A stretch of 38,744 nucleotides of DNA, taken from positions 1 to 38,744 of the forward strand of contig CAXNAD020000034.1 of assembly GCA_964200185.2 (NCBI GenBank), written 5' to 3'. This document shows, one piece after another, positions 24,701-36,100 of this stretch. Positions within the stretch are counted from its first letter, which is position 1. Every line of letters begins with the position of its first letter. Position numbers and translations under genes: made by a program. The notes beneath the pieces were generated by a model, which saw only the letters and a list, made by a program, of their open reading frames with translations, was not told the DNA's origin and did not search any database. The stretch comes from Choristocarpus tenellus KU-1152. Lineage: Eukaryota; Phaeophyceae.

Positions 24701-24739
24701 TGGGGGAAGACATAATTTTCCACTTCTCTTCAATAGCAT
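6788..24739 (-). CDS. VPS39/VAM6 HOPS subunit fused to gamma-COP ear
   Basis: Exons, high to low: 24739-24584 (start uncertain), 24469-24236, 23839-23714, 22741-22619, 22408-22296, 21687-21580, 21054-20931, 20560-20396, 20081-20019, 19687-19504, 18816-18716, 16929-16819, 16340-16176, 15499-15348, 14279-13889, 13206-12841, 12508-12392, 11441-11316, 11010-10926, 10376-10153, 9894-9796, 9516-9344, 8893-8783, 7808-7644, 6923-6788 (TAG). Every junction keeps frame, giving 3918 nt or 1305 residues. VPS39 is normally about 850-1000 residues. It is the HOPS subunit at the vacuole/late endosome that binds Rab7/Ypt7 and VPS11, and it also forms the vCLAMP mitochondrial contact. Here the C-terminal zinc finger is replaced by part of the gamma-COP appendage. 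The first exon and the true 3' end are the least certain parts. Confidence 0.88.
8723..8778. repeat. 28-bp direct duplication beside a splice donor
   Basis: Two near-perfect copies of AGGTACCTTTACCCTCACTA plus 8 more bases lie head to tail (8723-8750, 8751-8778), immediately inside the intron after the exon at 8893-8783. The real donor is at 8782. Confidence 0.9.
9155..9233. repeat. 16-bp tandem repeat TACTGTACAACAAGTA
   Basis: About five copies of a 16-bp unit, the last with one substitution, lie in the intron between exons 9516-9344 and 8893-8783, that is, in the first intron of the gamma-COP-like section. Confidence 0.9.
10924..10927 (-). other. GC-AG intron donor
   Basis: The exon at 11010-10926 ends GGGTGCAG and the intron begins GCAAGT at 10925. 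Using this GC donor gives phase 1, which matches the next exon at 10376 (ALGA joined to DEWANDTG). No GT donor nearby keeps the VPS39 frame. Confidence 0.8.
11667..11716. repeat. 12-bp tandem repeat AATAATCATAAT
   Basis: An A/T-rich 12-bp unit is repeated about four times in the intron between exons 12508-12392 and 11441-11316. Confidence 0.85.
12581..12630. repeat. 10-bp tandem repeat ACTCATATCA
   Basis: Three copies of ACTCATATCA are followed by two copies of the variant ACTAATATCA, in the intron upstream of exon 12508-12392. Confidence 0.9.
13821..13854. repeat. 11-bp tandem repeat GTCCTTGACCT
   Basis: Three copies lie in the intron just beyond the donor of exon 14279-13889. Confidence 0.9.
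15051..15090. repeat. 20-bp perfect duplication
   Basis: The unit TCAACATAGAGATGTGTCAA occurs twice head to tail in the intron downstream of exon 15499-15348. Confidence 0.9.
15201..15270. repeat. 12-bp tandem repeat, AACACTTTTAAT type
   Basis: About six degenerate copies alternate between AACACTTTTAAT/AACACTTTTAGT and AACACTATTAAT in the same intron as the preceding duplication. Confidence 0.85.
15346..15349 (-). other. GC-AG intron donor
   Basis: The exon at 15499-15348 ends GAGGATAG and the intron begins GCAAGA at 15347. It leaves two bases (phase 2), exactly what the acceptor at 14280 needs (ATED joined to RCVAPPP). Reading on without this donor reaches a stop within a few codons. Confidence 0.75.
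16242..16277 (-). repeat. 12-bp minisatellite inside a VPS39 exon
   Basis: Three 12-bp units lie within coding exon 16340-16176. On the minus strand they encode repeated ALQT/LQTA, so the protein carries ALQTALQTALQTA before the LVDTVLLSAY helix. Frame is kept because the unit is a multiple of three. Confidence 0.9.
16399..16462. repeat. Interstitial TTAGGG-type repeats
   Basis: Three tandem TTAGGG units at 16399-16417 and two at 16451-16462 lie in the intron just upstream (minus sense) of exon 16340-16176. Similar short runs occur at about 657-669 and 31342-31361, and the complement CCCTAACCC near 11551. Confidence 0.85.
17341..17399. repeat. About 16-bp tandem repeat TATATAGGGAATAATA
   Basis: Three copies lie in the long intron between exons 18816-18716 and 16929-16819. 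I see no supported exon in the rest of that intron; an open minus frame at 17642-17947 shows no VPS39 similarity. Confidence 0.85.
18111..18150. repeat. 19-bp duplication ACACCATGGTCAATGAGAC
   Basis: Two perfect head-to-tail copies lie in the same intron as the preceding repeat. Confidence 0.85.
21061..21100. repeat. 20-bp duplication ending in a duplicated acceptor-like AG
   Basis: The unit CAATAAAAGCATGGTAACAG occurs twice, directly upstream (minus sense) of the acceptor of exon 21054-20931. Confidence 0.9.
23400..23490. repeat. Imperfect tandem repeats, TCATATTTCTCTAATGAAG type
   Basis: Several degenerate copies of a unit of about 19 bp, plus a run of TGACTCTAA units, lie in the intron between exons 23839-23714 and 22741-22619. 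Confidence 0.8.
24584..24739 (-). CDS. Candidate first exon of the VPS39 fusion gene
   Basis: A 52-codon stretch from 24739 ends at a GTATGC donor in phase 0 and joins the first CNH exon in frame (SFEDAFM joined to VSTIAVVG). VPS39 proteins usually start with a short segment containing an aromatic/acidic motif before the first blade, so SFEDAFM is plausible. The rest of the peptide (starting MLLKRSGKL) has no family match, and the initiator could lie in another exon upstream. Confidence 0.4.
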
Positions 24740-25111
24740 TTCTTGTCAGTCAGCTTGAGCACCCTGACAGAAATTCGTCCCTGACTTTCCATCACGAGGA
24801 AAACAGGAAATGGTATCATTAATCAGCATCGCCATACGCATGGTCATGATGCCTTGCGAAATGTCTACAAAATTACCCAAGTAAACAACACATTGCGAGA
24901 ATTTGCTCCACCTTCTTGGTGCGAAAACCCAACAAGGAGGATACATCGTATGCCGTACGAGGCATATCTTCACCAGAATGTTTGCTTTACACCTTCACTT
25001 TTGATTTCTCTCCTCATCTCCTGAAGGGGTAGGTCAGGTTAATTCAACCTAGGATTGGAGAAGATGTATTAAGAGAAATCGGTCAATATTTACCATGAAA
25101 TCGGGCTGGGC
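24740..25111. promoter_or_regulatory. Probable divergent promoter region
   Basis: About 370 nt separate the candidate first exon of the VPS39 fusion (minus) from the first GNAT exon (plus). The head-to-head arrangement implies that both promoters lie here. I see no clear TATA box or other recognised site, so this is inferred from gene layout alone. Confidence 0.45.
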
Positions 25112-27237
25112 ATGTTTGTGTGGGTTCGTTATATGAATCAGCACTACCTCAAATCTCTACGTTACGCAACAAGAATTTGGTCGACACGGATAGGCTTACA
25201 CGAATGCCCAACCTTTGAATACAGGAGGATGATAGCCTCGAAGCGCAGGCTAGACTTTCGTTTTGCGGATGAAGAGGATGTAGATGATATATTGCAGCTG
25301 GTAAGTGTAGTGCCCACAATGTTTAAGTTACTACCACTTCACCCTTCACAATCAGAGTAGATCATCCAGTCTGAACGAGAGTTTGTCATTGCACCCAATA
25401 GTTCATCATTCTCACAACGCGCTTGAAATACCCCAAGATTCCAATACCTCATGACGATGGACTAAGTATAAATTGCCAGTCGAGATATTTGCATACCAAT
25501 CGCACCCTAACAACGACAATTTTGACCTGAAGGTAAATCGTGCCTACGCGGTCGAGAAGGGGGAAGTTGGAGTGGCATTCACCACCCAAGACCGCATTAC
25601 AGAAGAAGAGTTGAGTGAGAACCCTGCGTGATATTTGAAGCACTGGCGTCCCGTTCTGCACTCTGAACTTTAGCCCCATGCCCACAACAATATTTTCCCA
25701 AGAAGAAATCTTGGAACCTGTTACGATGTGGATATGAAGGATATGAGAGTATTTCCATATACTCTTGACAGAGATCACAACCAATGGTAGTGTAGATCCA
25801 TTTTATAATAGGTTGGCGTAGGTGAGTGGCCTTTTGTTGACCACATCGTATTTGACAAGGTTTAGTCTGAAAGACAGAAGGTTGTGTCTATGTTGTGTTA
25901 CAAATGCAATATCAGGTGCACTTCTCAATCAATGGAGCCAGGGATAGATGGCTGGTAATGGAGACACCATTTCCAGAGGAGAGAGTAGTGGCCTGTCTGT
26001 TGCTCCACAAAGGAGACTCACCTGGCAAGGTGATCATGAATTTGGCGGGCATTTACACATAACAATGGTATCTATAGTAGAAGAGGTAAGTCCTCACCCA
26101 ACAAGTGTTAGATTTCCTGGCAATCTCCTGGTGACCTTATTCCTGAGTCATATTTGTGAGCCACATGACTAACTGGGGAACGAAGTTTTTAAGTTGTGGC
26201 AATTGAAGTCAGATTGCATTCCTAAGGACCTGATGTCCCAGTGGAACCTATCCTCTTCCGGAAAAAATCATTATTCGAAGTAAGGATCAATGTAGATTGT
26301 GCAGCCATCCTGTACCTGATGATTCCAACAATGCTCTTAGTGTGTAGCAAACCCTCCTATTGATACGAAATACTGCCTATGCTTCTTTTTCAACTTTAAA
26401 CCCAATAGAGGTTCACGCTCTCCACCACAGTGTAACTGACCTCTCTCCATTCCGTATTGACTGCAGGGTCGAGTTGAAGTGCTAGCTGTGGAACCATCGT
26501 TGCAGCAGAGCGGTGTAGGGTCTCATATCCTTCGGAAGGCAGAGGGTATACTCCTGAGTCACCGATGCAGGTATGATGTTAGGTTGACTAAGATCGTGGA
26601 AAACGCTTTTGGGCTCATATTCTTCAATCTACACATTTTGAAACCTGAGACAGAACCAGGCATTGTGATTTTTTTTAGTATGGAGGTGTAGACTTAGATG
26701 TCTTAATCAGGATTCCCGTCAACTGTTAGTTTCCTAGCACATGGTGAGTTTGATTTTCATTCAAGATAAGTAGACACATGAAACTGTTTCAAGCAGTACT
26801 GCACTTTCCGCTGAGGGCATTATTCCATCTTTGTTAATAGGCTTGTCACCATGAGAGTGGGCCACTGGCAAGACATTATAATTAAATGGGCTGGAGCCAG
26901 GGGGTACAAGGAAACAGGGGGAGGAATGTGGAGTGAGCTGGGGGGAGATAGTGCTGCGGATCTGACCAGACCAACTCGTTATCTGGACCTCACGGTGAGA
27001 ATGATTGGGTTCATGAAATGTTGGTTGTTAATCATTGAGTTGCCTTCCTTGTATGTTGTTGTGGTTTATGGATCACATCTAAGAGGCACTAGAAGTCGGC
27101 TGTCAGTCACTAACTACTTTCAAGTGCCAACTGGACACCATCTTGCCTCTACATAGAATTTGGGAATCAACCTGTATGCTTCTATGCCTGTTTATACATC
27201 CCATGTATATTTATGTGTTTTGCCAGTGTAGACGTGA
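25112..27237 (+). CDS. GNAT-family N-acetyltransferase
   Basis: The product is a probable acetyl-CoA-dependent acetyltransferase; its substrate is unknown. Supported exons: 25112-25300, 25533-25614, 25916-26029, 26467-26570, 26841-26994, then a terminal piece. The first exon ends FRFADEEDVDDILQL, joining in frame to VNRAYAVEKGEVGVAF, a typical GNAT opening. The third gives WLVMETPFPEERVVACLLLH. The fourth carries LAVEPSLQQSGVGSHIL, where QQSGVG fits the Q/R-x-x-G-x-G/A acetyl-CoA loop. The fifth gives ARGYKETGGGMW and LTRPTRYLDL, the usual C-terminal strand. Phases close except between 25614 (phase 1) and 25916 (phase 0), so a small exon is missing or a donor is misplaced. The 3' end is either TGA at 27235-27237 (acceptor 27230-27231) or a longer exon from 27227. 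The start could also be the ATG at 25229. Confidence 0.8.
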
Positions 27238-27850
27238 AGTACAAGCAAATGAAGCAATACCTTCACACCATCACTCTGTAAGTCGCTGGTCCTGGCAAGA
27301 CCTAGAAATATCTCAATGGGTACTTCTTGACACTATGGCCTCTGAGAAACAGATTGCTCCATGTTGTTCAAAAGAACATACATTTTTCAGCTATCTGTAT
27401 CATGGTAGCAAGCTTCACTGCTAATCCTGGGTAAGCAGCCATACATTTTATTACACAGTGTTTGACTGTAGGATTGAGCACATGAGGTAGGCTGCACTAT
27501 TCGAAAGACAGAAGAGTGGCAACAGTGTGGCTGCCCAGGTCCTTTGGCTTCCACCTGCTTTCCTGTACTTTTTTCATGAGAAAGGAAAGGAAGAACAGCT
27601 TTAGGTGCCTCCTTGATCAACACTACCACTATTTAGTATGTCAATCAACACTATTATTCACCGGTTCCTCAAAGAGAAGGTTTATTGACAATGCTTTTTG
27701 GTTCCTCCAATTCTGATTACTACTCCAAAATTCCAAAATGTGTGTATGTGGCACTCTCGCAAGCTTCTCAATCCTATCTTACTATCAGTGCTGAGTCACG
27801 CATTCTAACAGAACTACAATTTCCTCAATCCTGTTTGGCACACTGACAAG
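27238..27850. other. Intergenic or 5' leader interval
   Basis: No convincing exon was found between the GNAT 3' end and the first supported exon of the next gene. A possible extra GNAT exon (27227-27277, reading CRREVQANEAIP, donor GTAAGT) overlaps its left end. Open frames near 27400-27720 show no recognisable domain. Confidence 0.4.
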
Positions 27851-29821
27851 CGAGATCTGCTCAAAGACCAAAGTGTAGTGTCAACATCTGGCATCGGTAC
27901 CCCATGTCATAATGCTGCCATTAAAGCAGTAGAGGCAAGGGTTGCTTCAGCTACATGTGGGGTAGATCTGCGCACAGAGTACATGTGTAGGGAACAAGGC
28001 AGGACACTCTCCGCTACCCAGAATCATTTAATGGCATCAGATTATGGGCTTTTGACATCAACAGAAACCAAGGTAAAACGTCAACCAGGACACTTCCACA
28101 TGTAGTTTTCATTGTGCAACATATTTGCCTAAAACTTTGAGCGACTGAGTTGGAGGTGAGAAGGGTTCATATCCTACGTTTGTCCCAACTCCTACTCGTT
28201 CTGGAGCAGCCCAAAACATACTTCTGTGGGAATTGTCCTTAATAATTGTTTTGGAACCTCACTCGTTGCCCATGTAGAATATGTACACTCTACCCAAACA
28301 GCATCAAGTCCCCCACAGTATTAGCCAGTCAACATCTTACTGAAATTTAATATTGCTCCTACTTTAAATGGGTACATAGTCGTGTATGATTACACTTATC
28401 CTAGCTTGCCTTAAACTTTATAGACAGGATGAGACCAGTACAAGAAGCAAGGCTTGTTCAGTGTGCATGTAAAACCAAGCTGTCTTATCGATGCAATGAT
28501 GGATCATTATTTGAGCACCACTTCACCCTCTACAGGATGCCCAATGTTGCAAAAATATAGCACAATATCAGGCACACTCTGGTAGCATTTCTCAGATGTT
28601 CCGAGGTATCATTTCCCCTACATAATGACCATATAAGCAGGGTTTCCATACATCTCCCCCTCAGGCATGCTAATAATGCTGGAAATTGAAGTAGTATAGG
28701 ATTCTACACTTCCTGACCTGCCGTCACTGTTGTCGCTTTGTATTGCCTAGTATTTTCATTGTCCCATTTATGCTAATACTCTGACAGCCTTGCTTGTGCA
28801 ACCTCTTTTCTTAATTTGCAAGCACTCTCCAACAAGCCAAAAGTCAGAAAGCAATATGTGAAGAGGCAAGAGTTGCTACCTATGTTATTTCAACCTCCAC
28901 CACCTCAACAGCCCTGCTCTTGCATATGAAACATCTACAGTTCAAGGTCAACAATGTTTACAACCTTGCTCCAATAACTGACTGGGGCATAGGCTCAGAA
29001 GATGCAGCAAAAAAGGTTGACACTCTTCACTTACAGGCACTTAAATCCAAGCAACAGTTCAACCCTGCACATGCCATCACCAGTCCAACCTCTGAACCAT
29101 CACCCAAGGAAGAGAACGATGGCACAATGGTTGGGGGTAAAGGACGACAGCATCTGTTATCTGATAAGAACAAAGGGATGGAAAGTCTCCTCAGATCCCT
29201 CATGCAGGCCCTTCATACCAATGAAGGAATGGCGGAGTTTTCTAAGTTGGTGAAAAACAATACCAGGTCCTGCGACCATGATCAAGAATACCAAGATGCT
29301 GAACATCTATGATTGCTCAAGTCAGGCTTTTGAGGTTCTCCGTATTGTTCAGGATACAACACAATGTTTTAACACATGTGATGGATGCCAAATATTTTGT
29401 CAATTGTCCAATTGAGGCATTCAAAGATACAAAAGTGTCAACAGCAACCATAGTGGGGGGGATTGAGATCTTGAAACTGGCTGGGGAGGTCAGCATGAAA
29501 GTGGAGGGGCAACCTTGCACCAAAGCATGATCTGGTCCTTCATGCCCTCAAATATTGTACAGTTTCAGTTGTATCACACATAAGAATGCTTTTACGTTTT
29601 AATTTAGTATCTTGCGTCTTGTTTGGATGTCTATATCCAACTATCATTCCAGATAACATTTTCAACAAAATTTTTCACCAGCAGGTTAGATGCATAGTAG
29701 GGGAGAGGGTTACCTCAAGAATAAATAACCCCCGTCTGCCTTGAACATTTAAGTGTTTCTATTTTATCTTTCAGGGGATTACCTACGCATTGCACTAACA
29801 CTGAGTGCCACTACAGAGTAA
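27851..29821 (+). CDS. Protein with C-terminal PUB-like domain (model incomplete)
   Basis: PUB domains bind the tail of the AAA-ATPase p97/Cdc48 in UBXD1, PNGase and HOIP; the match here is moderate. Exon 27851-28072 encodes a helical segment (NAAIKAVEARVASAT). Exon 28823 to 29249 or 29266 reads LQQAKSQKAICEEARVAT, then a Ser/Pro/Glu-rich linker, then GMESLLRSLMQALHTNEGMA with FSKLVKNNT, like the first PUB helices. Exon 29417-29488 gives AFKDTKVSTATIVGGIEILK, like the PUB core. Exon 29775 onward gives DYLRIALTLSATTE and TAA at 29821, or GITYALH and an earlier stop in the other phase. Phases do not all close (28072 to 28823, 29266 to 29417, 29488 to 29775), so exons are missing, borders are wrong, or the gene is damaged. 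The N terminus was not located. Confidence 0.5.
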
Positions 29822-30102
29822 AGAATATGGTTATAGCTGTTGGTAGAAATGAAACTGTGGAAAGCCAATTAACAATCAAGAACCACATCATCGCAACATG
29901 TCCCCTATCTACACCGTAACTAACAACCACCTCAAGAATTGAATAGCAATTGGACTGAGATTCAAATTCAAATCTCAAAGCTACCACCAAGACATGCTCT
30001 CACAGTACATGCCAAATCTGTGCCTACATTTGCTTAAGTCTATTTGTCACGAGTGACACTTGAGCAACTGCACTACTACATGCAACATGCCCATAAATAT
30101 TT
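29822..30102. other. Short convergent intergenic interval
   Basis: About 280 nt lie between the PUB-gene stop (plus) and the OvoA stop (minus), so the two 3' UTRs must nearly meet or overlap. I see no further gene or clear terminator motif here. Confidence 0.5.
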
Positions 30103-33100
30103 CTATTCCCGACGCCACACGGTGGCTTCAGCCGAAATGTACATAAACTTCAGTTCTGAAAGCGGCACTGCACAAGGAAGGACCTCTTGATGAATAAGCT
30201 TGAATTCACTTCCCAGGCCACGAGAGATTCCTGACAAGGATGACACCTATGATTGTGTGGATTAAGACATTCAACAGCAAAAAGAAAAGTTCGAAGTGGA
30301 ACAACAAATTTCAGTTGACCACACAAAAAAATGTCAGCAGTAGATGTGAATATTGGTGGTACACTTGATTATGTCATCCTGATCTGCAGGTCCCCCAATA
30401 TAATGTATGTGGGAAAAGCTCCTGTTTGTCCTCAAAATCATCACGCTGCCAAGTTTTAGGCTGGATCTACCTCCCTGGCTGGGAAGACTCTGAGATATTA
30501 TACACCTATGTTTGTTATCTGTGGAAATTAATCTCAAGTTAAAAATATATATTTAGATCTCTTTTTGCAGGAGAAACCAGCTTGGGGTTGGTAACTGCTG
30601 GATTCCTCATCAAATGTCAGGAGGAGTGAATCAACAACCAATCAAATATATCTATGCCACTATCTCTGAAGGGAGCAATCTATGTAGAATACTCTTAGTC
30701 ACCCACAATACTATAGGGCAATGTCTAATCAAGGACACAATTAAAATTTGCGAAATGGTCAACTTGCACAAAAATAACATCTCCAACAATTCACCATAGG
30801 GTTTCAGCGTATCGCTATCACACTGCAAATATTGCTGAAGGTTCCAACCAAAAAATAAGAACACACCTTGTTGCCATTCTCATCCTCATATCCCCCCAGC
30901 CAGCCCCCCTTTGGAGTGATGGCCTCATTCCAGTCGTACCCAGAGACAATAATGACTATCCCACCAGGACGAACAACACCACGTGCACCGCCCATACGTG
31001 CCAGTAGACCATTTGGGCTCGGCACAGCATCAATCACATTGTGCATCAGAACAGCATCAAAATCTGAGAGGAATTCAGGACAGGAGCACTGTATTATAGT
31101 TGGGCCCTTTTTGATGCTGGTTTATCACTAAGTATGAACTTCCTACCTTCCTCCAAGATAATGGCAGTGAGGGAAGCGGTATGATGTAATGTTCCACATT
31201 TACAGCAAATGGTAGACTTATTTGAAGACAATACTATAAGCAACTCCTTTTGTAGCCGTACCACACCACTGACTAAACCAGAACCTTGCTGTACAAAATA
31301 GTAGTGTTTGATGTAGAATTGGCAAACATATGGAGTTTGATGTAGGGTTAGGGTTAGGGTTTAGTCGGCAGTAAGAAAAAAAGTCCTGTCTAAAACCATT
31401 TTGCATGACAGCAGAACAAGATATCAAAAAAAAAAAGAACCTTGTATTGAGGACCAGGTGTAAGGGCAATCAAGCAACACTCTTGAAAAAAGGGGAACCT
31501 TTTCCCTTCACATCAATCCTCAATCCTCACCAGTCATACTTGGAAGGAGGGACATGGGGTCGCACAGGAGAAACTCCACTGCAGATGGATCCACTCCTTC
31601 CTCGAGCATTGCTTCCTGTGAGACCATCAACCTCTCAGAAGATGGAAGCTGTACAGTTAGTCTCCTGTCAGAAGCCATGGTCGTGGCAGCCTCAATAAGA
31701 CACTTGGATGAATCCACCGCCACCACTTTCCCTGTATTGGAGATGGGGCTATGCTTAATGTTGAAGGGGCAACAAAGGTTTGCACATAGCATGCATGCCA
31801 CCTCCATTGAAACTACTATAGGTAAAAGTGTTCGCCATTGTCAAACCATGTGTAATCCAGCAACTACCTTCAGAGATTCTTCCCCCAGCGCATGAAACCG
31901 TGCGTTTACAGGTATAATACACAAAAGTTGTCACACATAGGTGAGCAAACAACCATCTTCTCACCTACACCTTTGGTCATCTCAAAGGCAGCACCACCAG
32001 ATCCACAGCCTATATCCAGCACTTGCTGCTCAGAGGTCTTGCCCTGATTTTGGAGCATGCGAAGCACAAGTTCACCACATCTACAGCAAAAGTGGTCACA
32101 TACACGCAAGGAATGATGGGTATATGGTATTAGATTGACTCCTTCTCTATGATAGGACCAGAAAAAAGATCTGAAGTATCTTCCGTGATGGGCACTGAAT
32201 AGGAATTCAACCCTATGCACTGTTGGGGCAACAAATGGAATGCTACTGTATACTGTTGTTGTATACTGTTGTCTGAGGACAATCCACTGCAAAAACGAAG
32301 TGCCTCCTAACCCCAGTGCCCCTTCTAATACCAATTCGAACACATAATTCTAATATGCTAGTGTTCAATTTATACCCTGCAAATAATTATATACTGAGAC
32401 TGTCAGGTAGGGGGCATACTCTGCTTCCCGTCTAGGCAGTCATTGAAAATGGAAATAGTAACAGTTTAATCACTTTGGGCTGTCTACAGGCCGATGGATG
32501 AAGCACTAGGGGGAGGAAAAGCCTACCCCCAATGTAAAGATGGGGCACACCTCCCTCGCCTGGTCTGGATGTAACATTTAAATCAACCACTACATCAACA
32601 TGCAAATCACCTTCACACAAACAACACATTGACCTACTACACCTTAAGGAGACCAGGCAGTATTCTCAGTTACCTCTGTGGAAATCGCATACTGCTTGCG
32701 ATGGCTGGATCATTTTCGACCTGTAGAGGATTGCCATAGTGCATAGAGATATTGCGTTTTACCCTTGTTTTATCTTCCTCTTCGTGGCCTTCTCCAACTC
32801 TCATCCCCTTCCCATGAGACCTCCCAAGTGACCGACGGAAAGGATAGCCCCCCACATAAGGTGGTGGTGCATCTGCAGTGTTACACAGGGAAGGTAGTGA
32901 AAAACAAGTAGTGATTTGTAGCAATGATTTGTTGCACAATATGATAGTGTACCAATCTGTTGAGCGTGCTTTCATTATCACAGATCTCCTGCTATGCCAT
33001 GTGTGACATAAATATTCCACCATTCTTCCACAAGAAAATATGAGCATGCAACCTCCACATGACCTTGCTGTACTCTCACCAGTGCATGATGTAACAAAGT

Positions 33101-36100
33101 TTAGTGCCTCATCTGGCTCCACTGGTGCCACGAGCCGGAAGCCAGCATGCTGGTAGAAGTGAGGACGGAAGTGATACCGAGCAAAAACACTAGCCAAATT
33201 GCCTGAGCTTGCAAAGCTGCCCCCCTTGATGATGTGGTGCTGTCCATCGAAGCATGGTGTGGAGAAATCCTGTATCGAAAATAAGGAGGACACGCGAGTG
33301 GAGAAAATGAGGTTGCTTGTGAATCCCTCACTGAAAAGCTGTTGAATCATGGTCTCCAGGTGTCAGTCTCCTCAAGGACGGGGTAAATGGGTTCAAAGTC
33401 CCATTTTAAAAGCTGTCAATGAAAATAATCCTGTTTCAACTGTACATCGTGTAATTTTTAAAAATGGAGTAACAGTCGTAGTATTTTTTAATTTGAAACA
33501 TTGCAAAGGTTCCATGTTGTCTTATTTTCTCTTTGGTGAGTAACGTGCTCACTCTTGTACATACCTCGTACAGGGGATTGATATTGAAGTTGTCAAGTGC
33601 ACTGAAGTTGTCTTCGCACCTAAAAAGGTCCATATGTCAGTGGTCAAGAAATGAGAACGGTTCAGATCAAATGTGATGCAACACTATCAATATCAGGACA
33701 CTACAACTGCACCTGCTTATTCTTGACAGCTTCCTTGAAAGAAACATTTGTTTGCAACCACTGAATGCAAGGATTGCAACATATGACACCCTCCTCTTGC
33801 ATTTTGCACTACACTTCCAGACAGTTACCATTCCCAGGTATTTCCGAAGACATCACTGAAGCCTTTTCCATTGGTAGGCAAGGCATCTACAGGGGCCTCT
33901 GATCCCCATGAGAGATTCAGATTGGCACTGCTGTCCTCCGACATACAACCTTTGGTCGATAGGACAGGGTCAATGCCCTGCAGGAACAGGAGGTACCAGA
34001 GAGACAAACACTCAACATTATGTGCATGAGAGCTTTATCATATAGAGGGTGTTAAGGAAGAGTCGTAGCTTGATTTGCAATCCACAGGCCATGATGAATG
34101 ATAAATTATGCTCAGTGCCTTGTCTTGTGGGTAACCTTGCATATAATCAATCCAAACTGGGAGGATGAGGTAAGATGGGCATTCACCGTTCCCACTTCAG
34201 TGATACTCAATACAGGCGGCAACTGCACCAGAGCAGTTCAAAGCAGTACAGGATTCTTCGAAGCACATGAGTATAGGGATAGTTCATTCTATGGGATCAT
34301 GCTCACTGATATAGTTAACCATTACAATGACATCCACAGATCCGGTGCCTCCCGCCCTCACCTCTGAAAGGGGGGTGAATGAGCTTTCCTGCGCTCCATC
34401 CCTGATCAAGTGGTGCTCCAGCTCTGTCTCCAGGCGATATGCCTTTGCCCCAGCTCCTGTCTACAGAGAAGTGATAGAGGTTGGAAGGCCCTTTTAAGTC
34501 AAATCATCGAGAGTATACAGCTAAGCATGCAGAGTCACCACAAGCCAAAGACCTCACCTGTTTCTCAGTTAAGGTTTTCCAACTTGCGAAGGCCTTCGCC
34601 TCATGAAAGTTCACAATCACAGGCCAGTCCCAGGGCATATGGGTTTCCTCAAAAAGGAGGCGGAGACTGTACTCATGCAGCCCTGTTGGACCCTTGGGAG
34701 AGTGGAAGCAAAGGGCCTAATGTTCAAGGTTCTGACATTACAAGATCTTGAAAATTTCTGCACAACACTAGTCAATAGTGCTGGAAGACCATCAAATAGA
34801 CCCCAAGGTATGTACCTGACACTGTTCTAAGTGCTAAACTGTGCACAAATTCAACCACACATCTTCAAAACATTTAGCTAGCATTGATTGAAGGAAAGTA
34901 TATAGCTACATACGCCAAGTACTTGAATAATACTCCCATAAATATTATTGATGGGTTAGGGTGCCCTGGGTTTCTAAGAGACATGCGGGAGAGACATCTC
35001 TGGTTAGGTACATCCTGCTGGCAATTTTTAAGTATCGTCAGCGGATGTTGTACCACATCCTGCATGCATTCCACACACAGAACAGTGCTTTTCCGTTAGG
35101 CAAATGTCCTTTACATTATATTGACATGCATGATAAGTGAACCAGTTTCGCCAACAATGGGCTTATTTCTGCAACACCTTTGCAAATGGTCACTACCACT
35201 GCATCCCAACCACATGCAGCCTACTATCAGTGGTCTGTGATAAGCTTTCTCATATATTTCACTGATACTTATCTGGAGTGTATACTGATTATTTGCTTAG
35301 TTCGAGAACATTTTTCCGGGAAGGATGTGGATTTAAGGCAGAACATTATACTTTGCTTAAATCCTGTGAAGAAGGAAGACTTCCCACTTGCTCCTAATGG
35401 TGTCAATATATATATATATATAATATATTGTAGCCAAGGCTGTACCTTCTCAGAACTTACCTGTGGAACCCAGAACTGTGGGTGCTTGATATTCCTGAAC
35501 ATTTTCCAGCCCCACCCATCCTCAGTCCACAACTCATTCCTTGCATACCCAGCATCTTTCACGAACTCAAGGAATTCCCCATTAGAAATCAGGTATTGAG
35601 AGGCCTGAAAAGGAGAAGCAGAGAAGGTCCTTGACCCATACTCGTTGTCCCAGCCATAACTGACACAGGTGGTCAACTAGATCAGGGACTTATCGTTGTG
35701 AGATGCACAAAAGATGCTGTTGGGTGACCAGTGCAATTCTACACTCAACGATCTTGCCATGTTGAACTCAAGAAGCACAAATCTTAATTCTACAAGTCAT
35801 AGGATCTTGATAAACCAGTGGCAAAATCAGAAGTCATGGAGGTTGCCTGTAGTGCACAAAGCAGCAATATACCTGGGGAAGTCCACATGCTTTCCTATTG
35901 TAACAGAACCACCATCCACACTTATGAGTTGGTTGGTGGGGTAGTTCACTCCTTTTATTGGGGAGGCCACTTGGTCTTGGCTGGATGAAGGGTGCACATT
36001 TGGCCAGAACATTGGCTCCATCAAAAACTTGAGATCCATTTCACGCATAAGCACACTGTCAAGTGGGGATGCACAAAATGGAGTGAGCATTGACATGAAT

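Noticed and set aside
25365-25420. Possible GNAT exon reading IIQSEREFVIAPNS
   Set aside because: Exon 25112-25300 joins 25533-25614 directly in phase 0 and gives the expected LVNRAY sequence, so this piece is not needed.
28424-28560. Possible PUB-gene exon reading RMRPVQEARLVQCACKTK
   Set aside because: The preceding exon ends in phase 0, and this acceptor read in phase 0 hits TGA at once; no donor follows the open frame.
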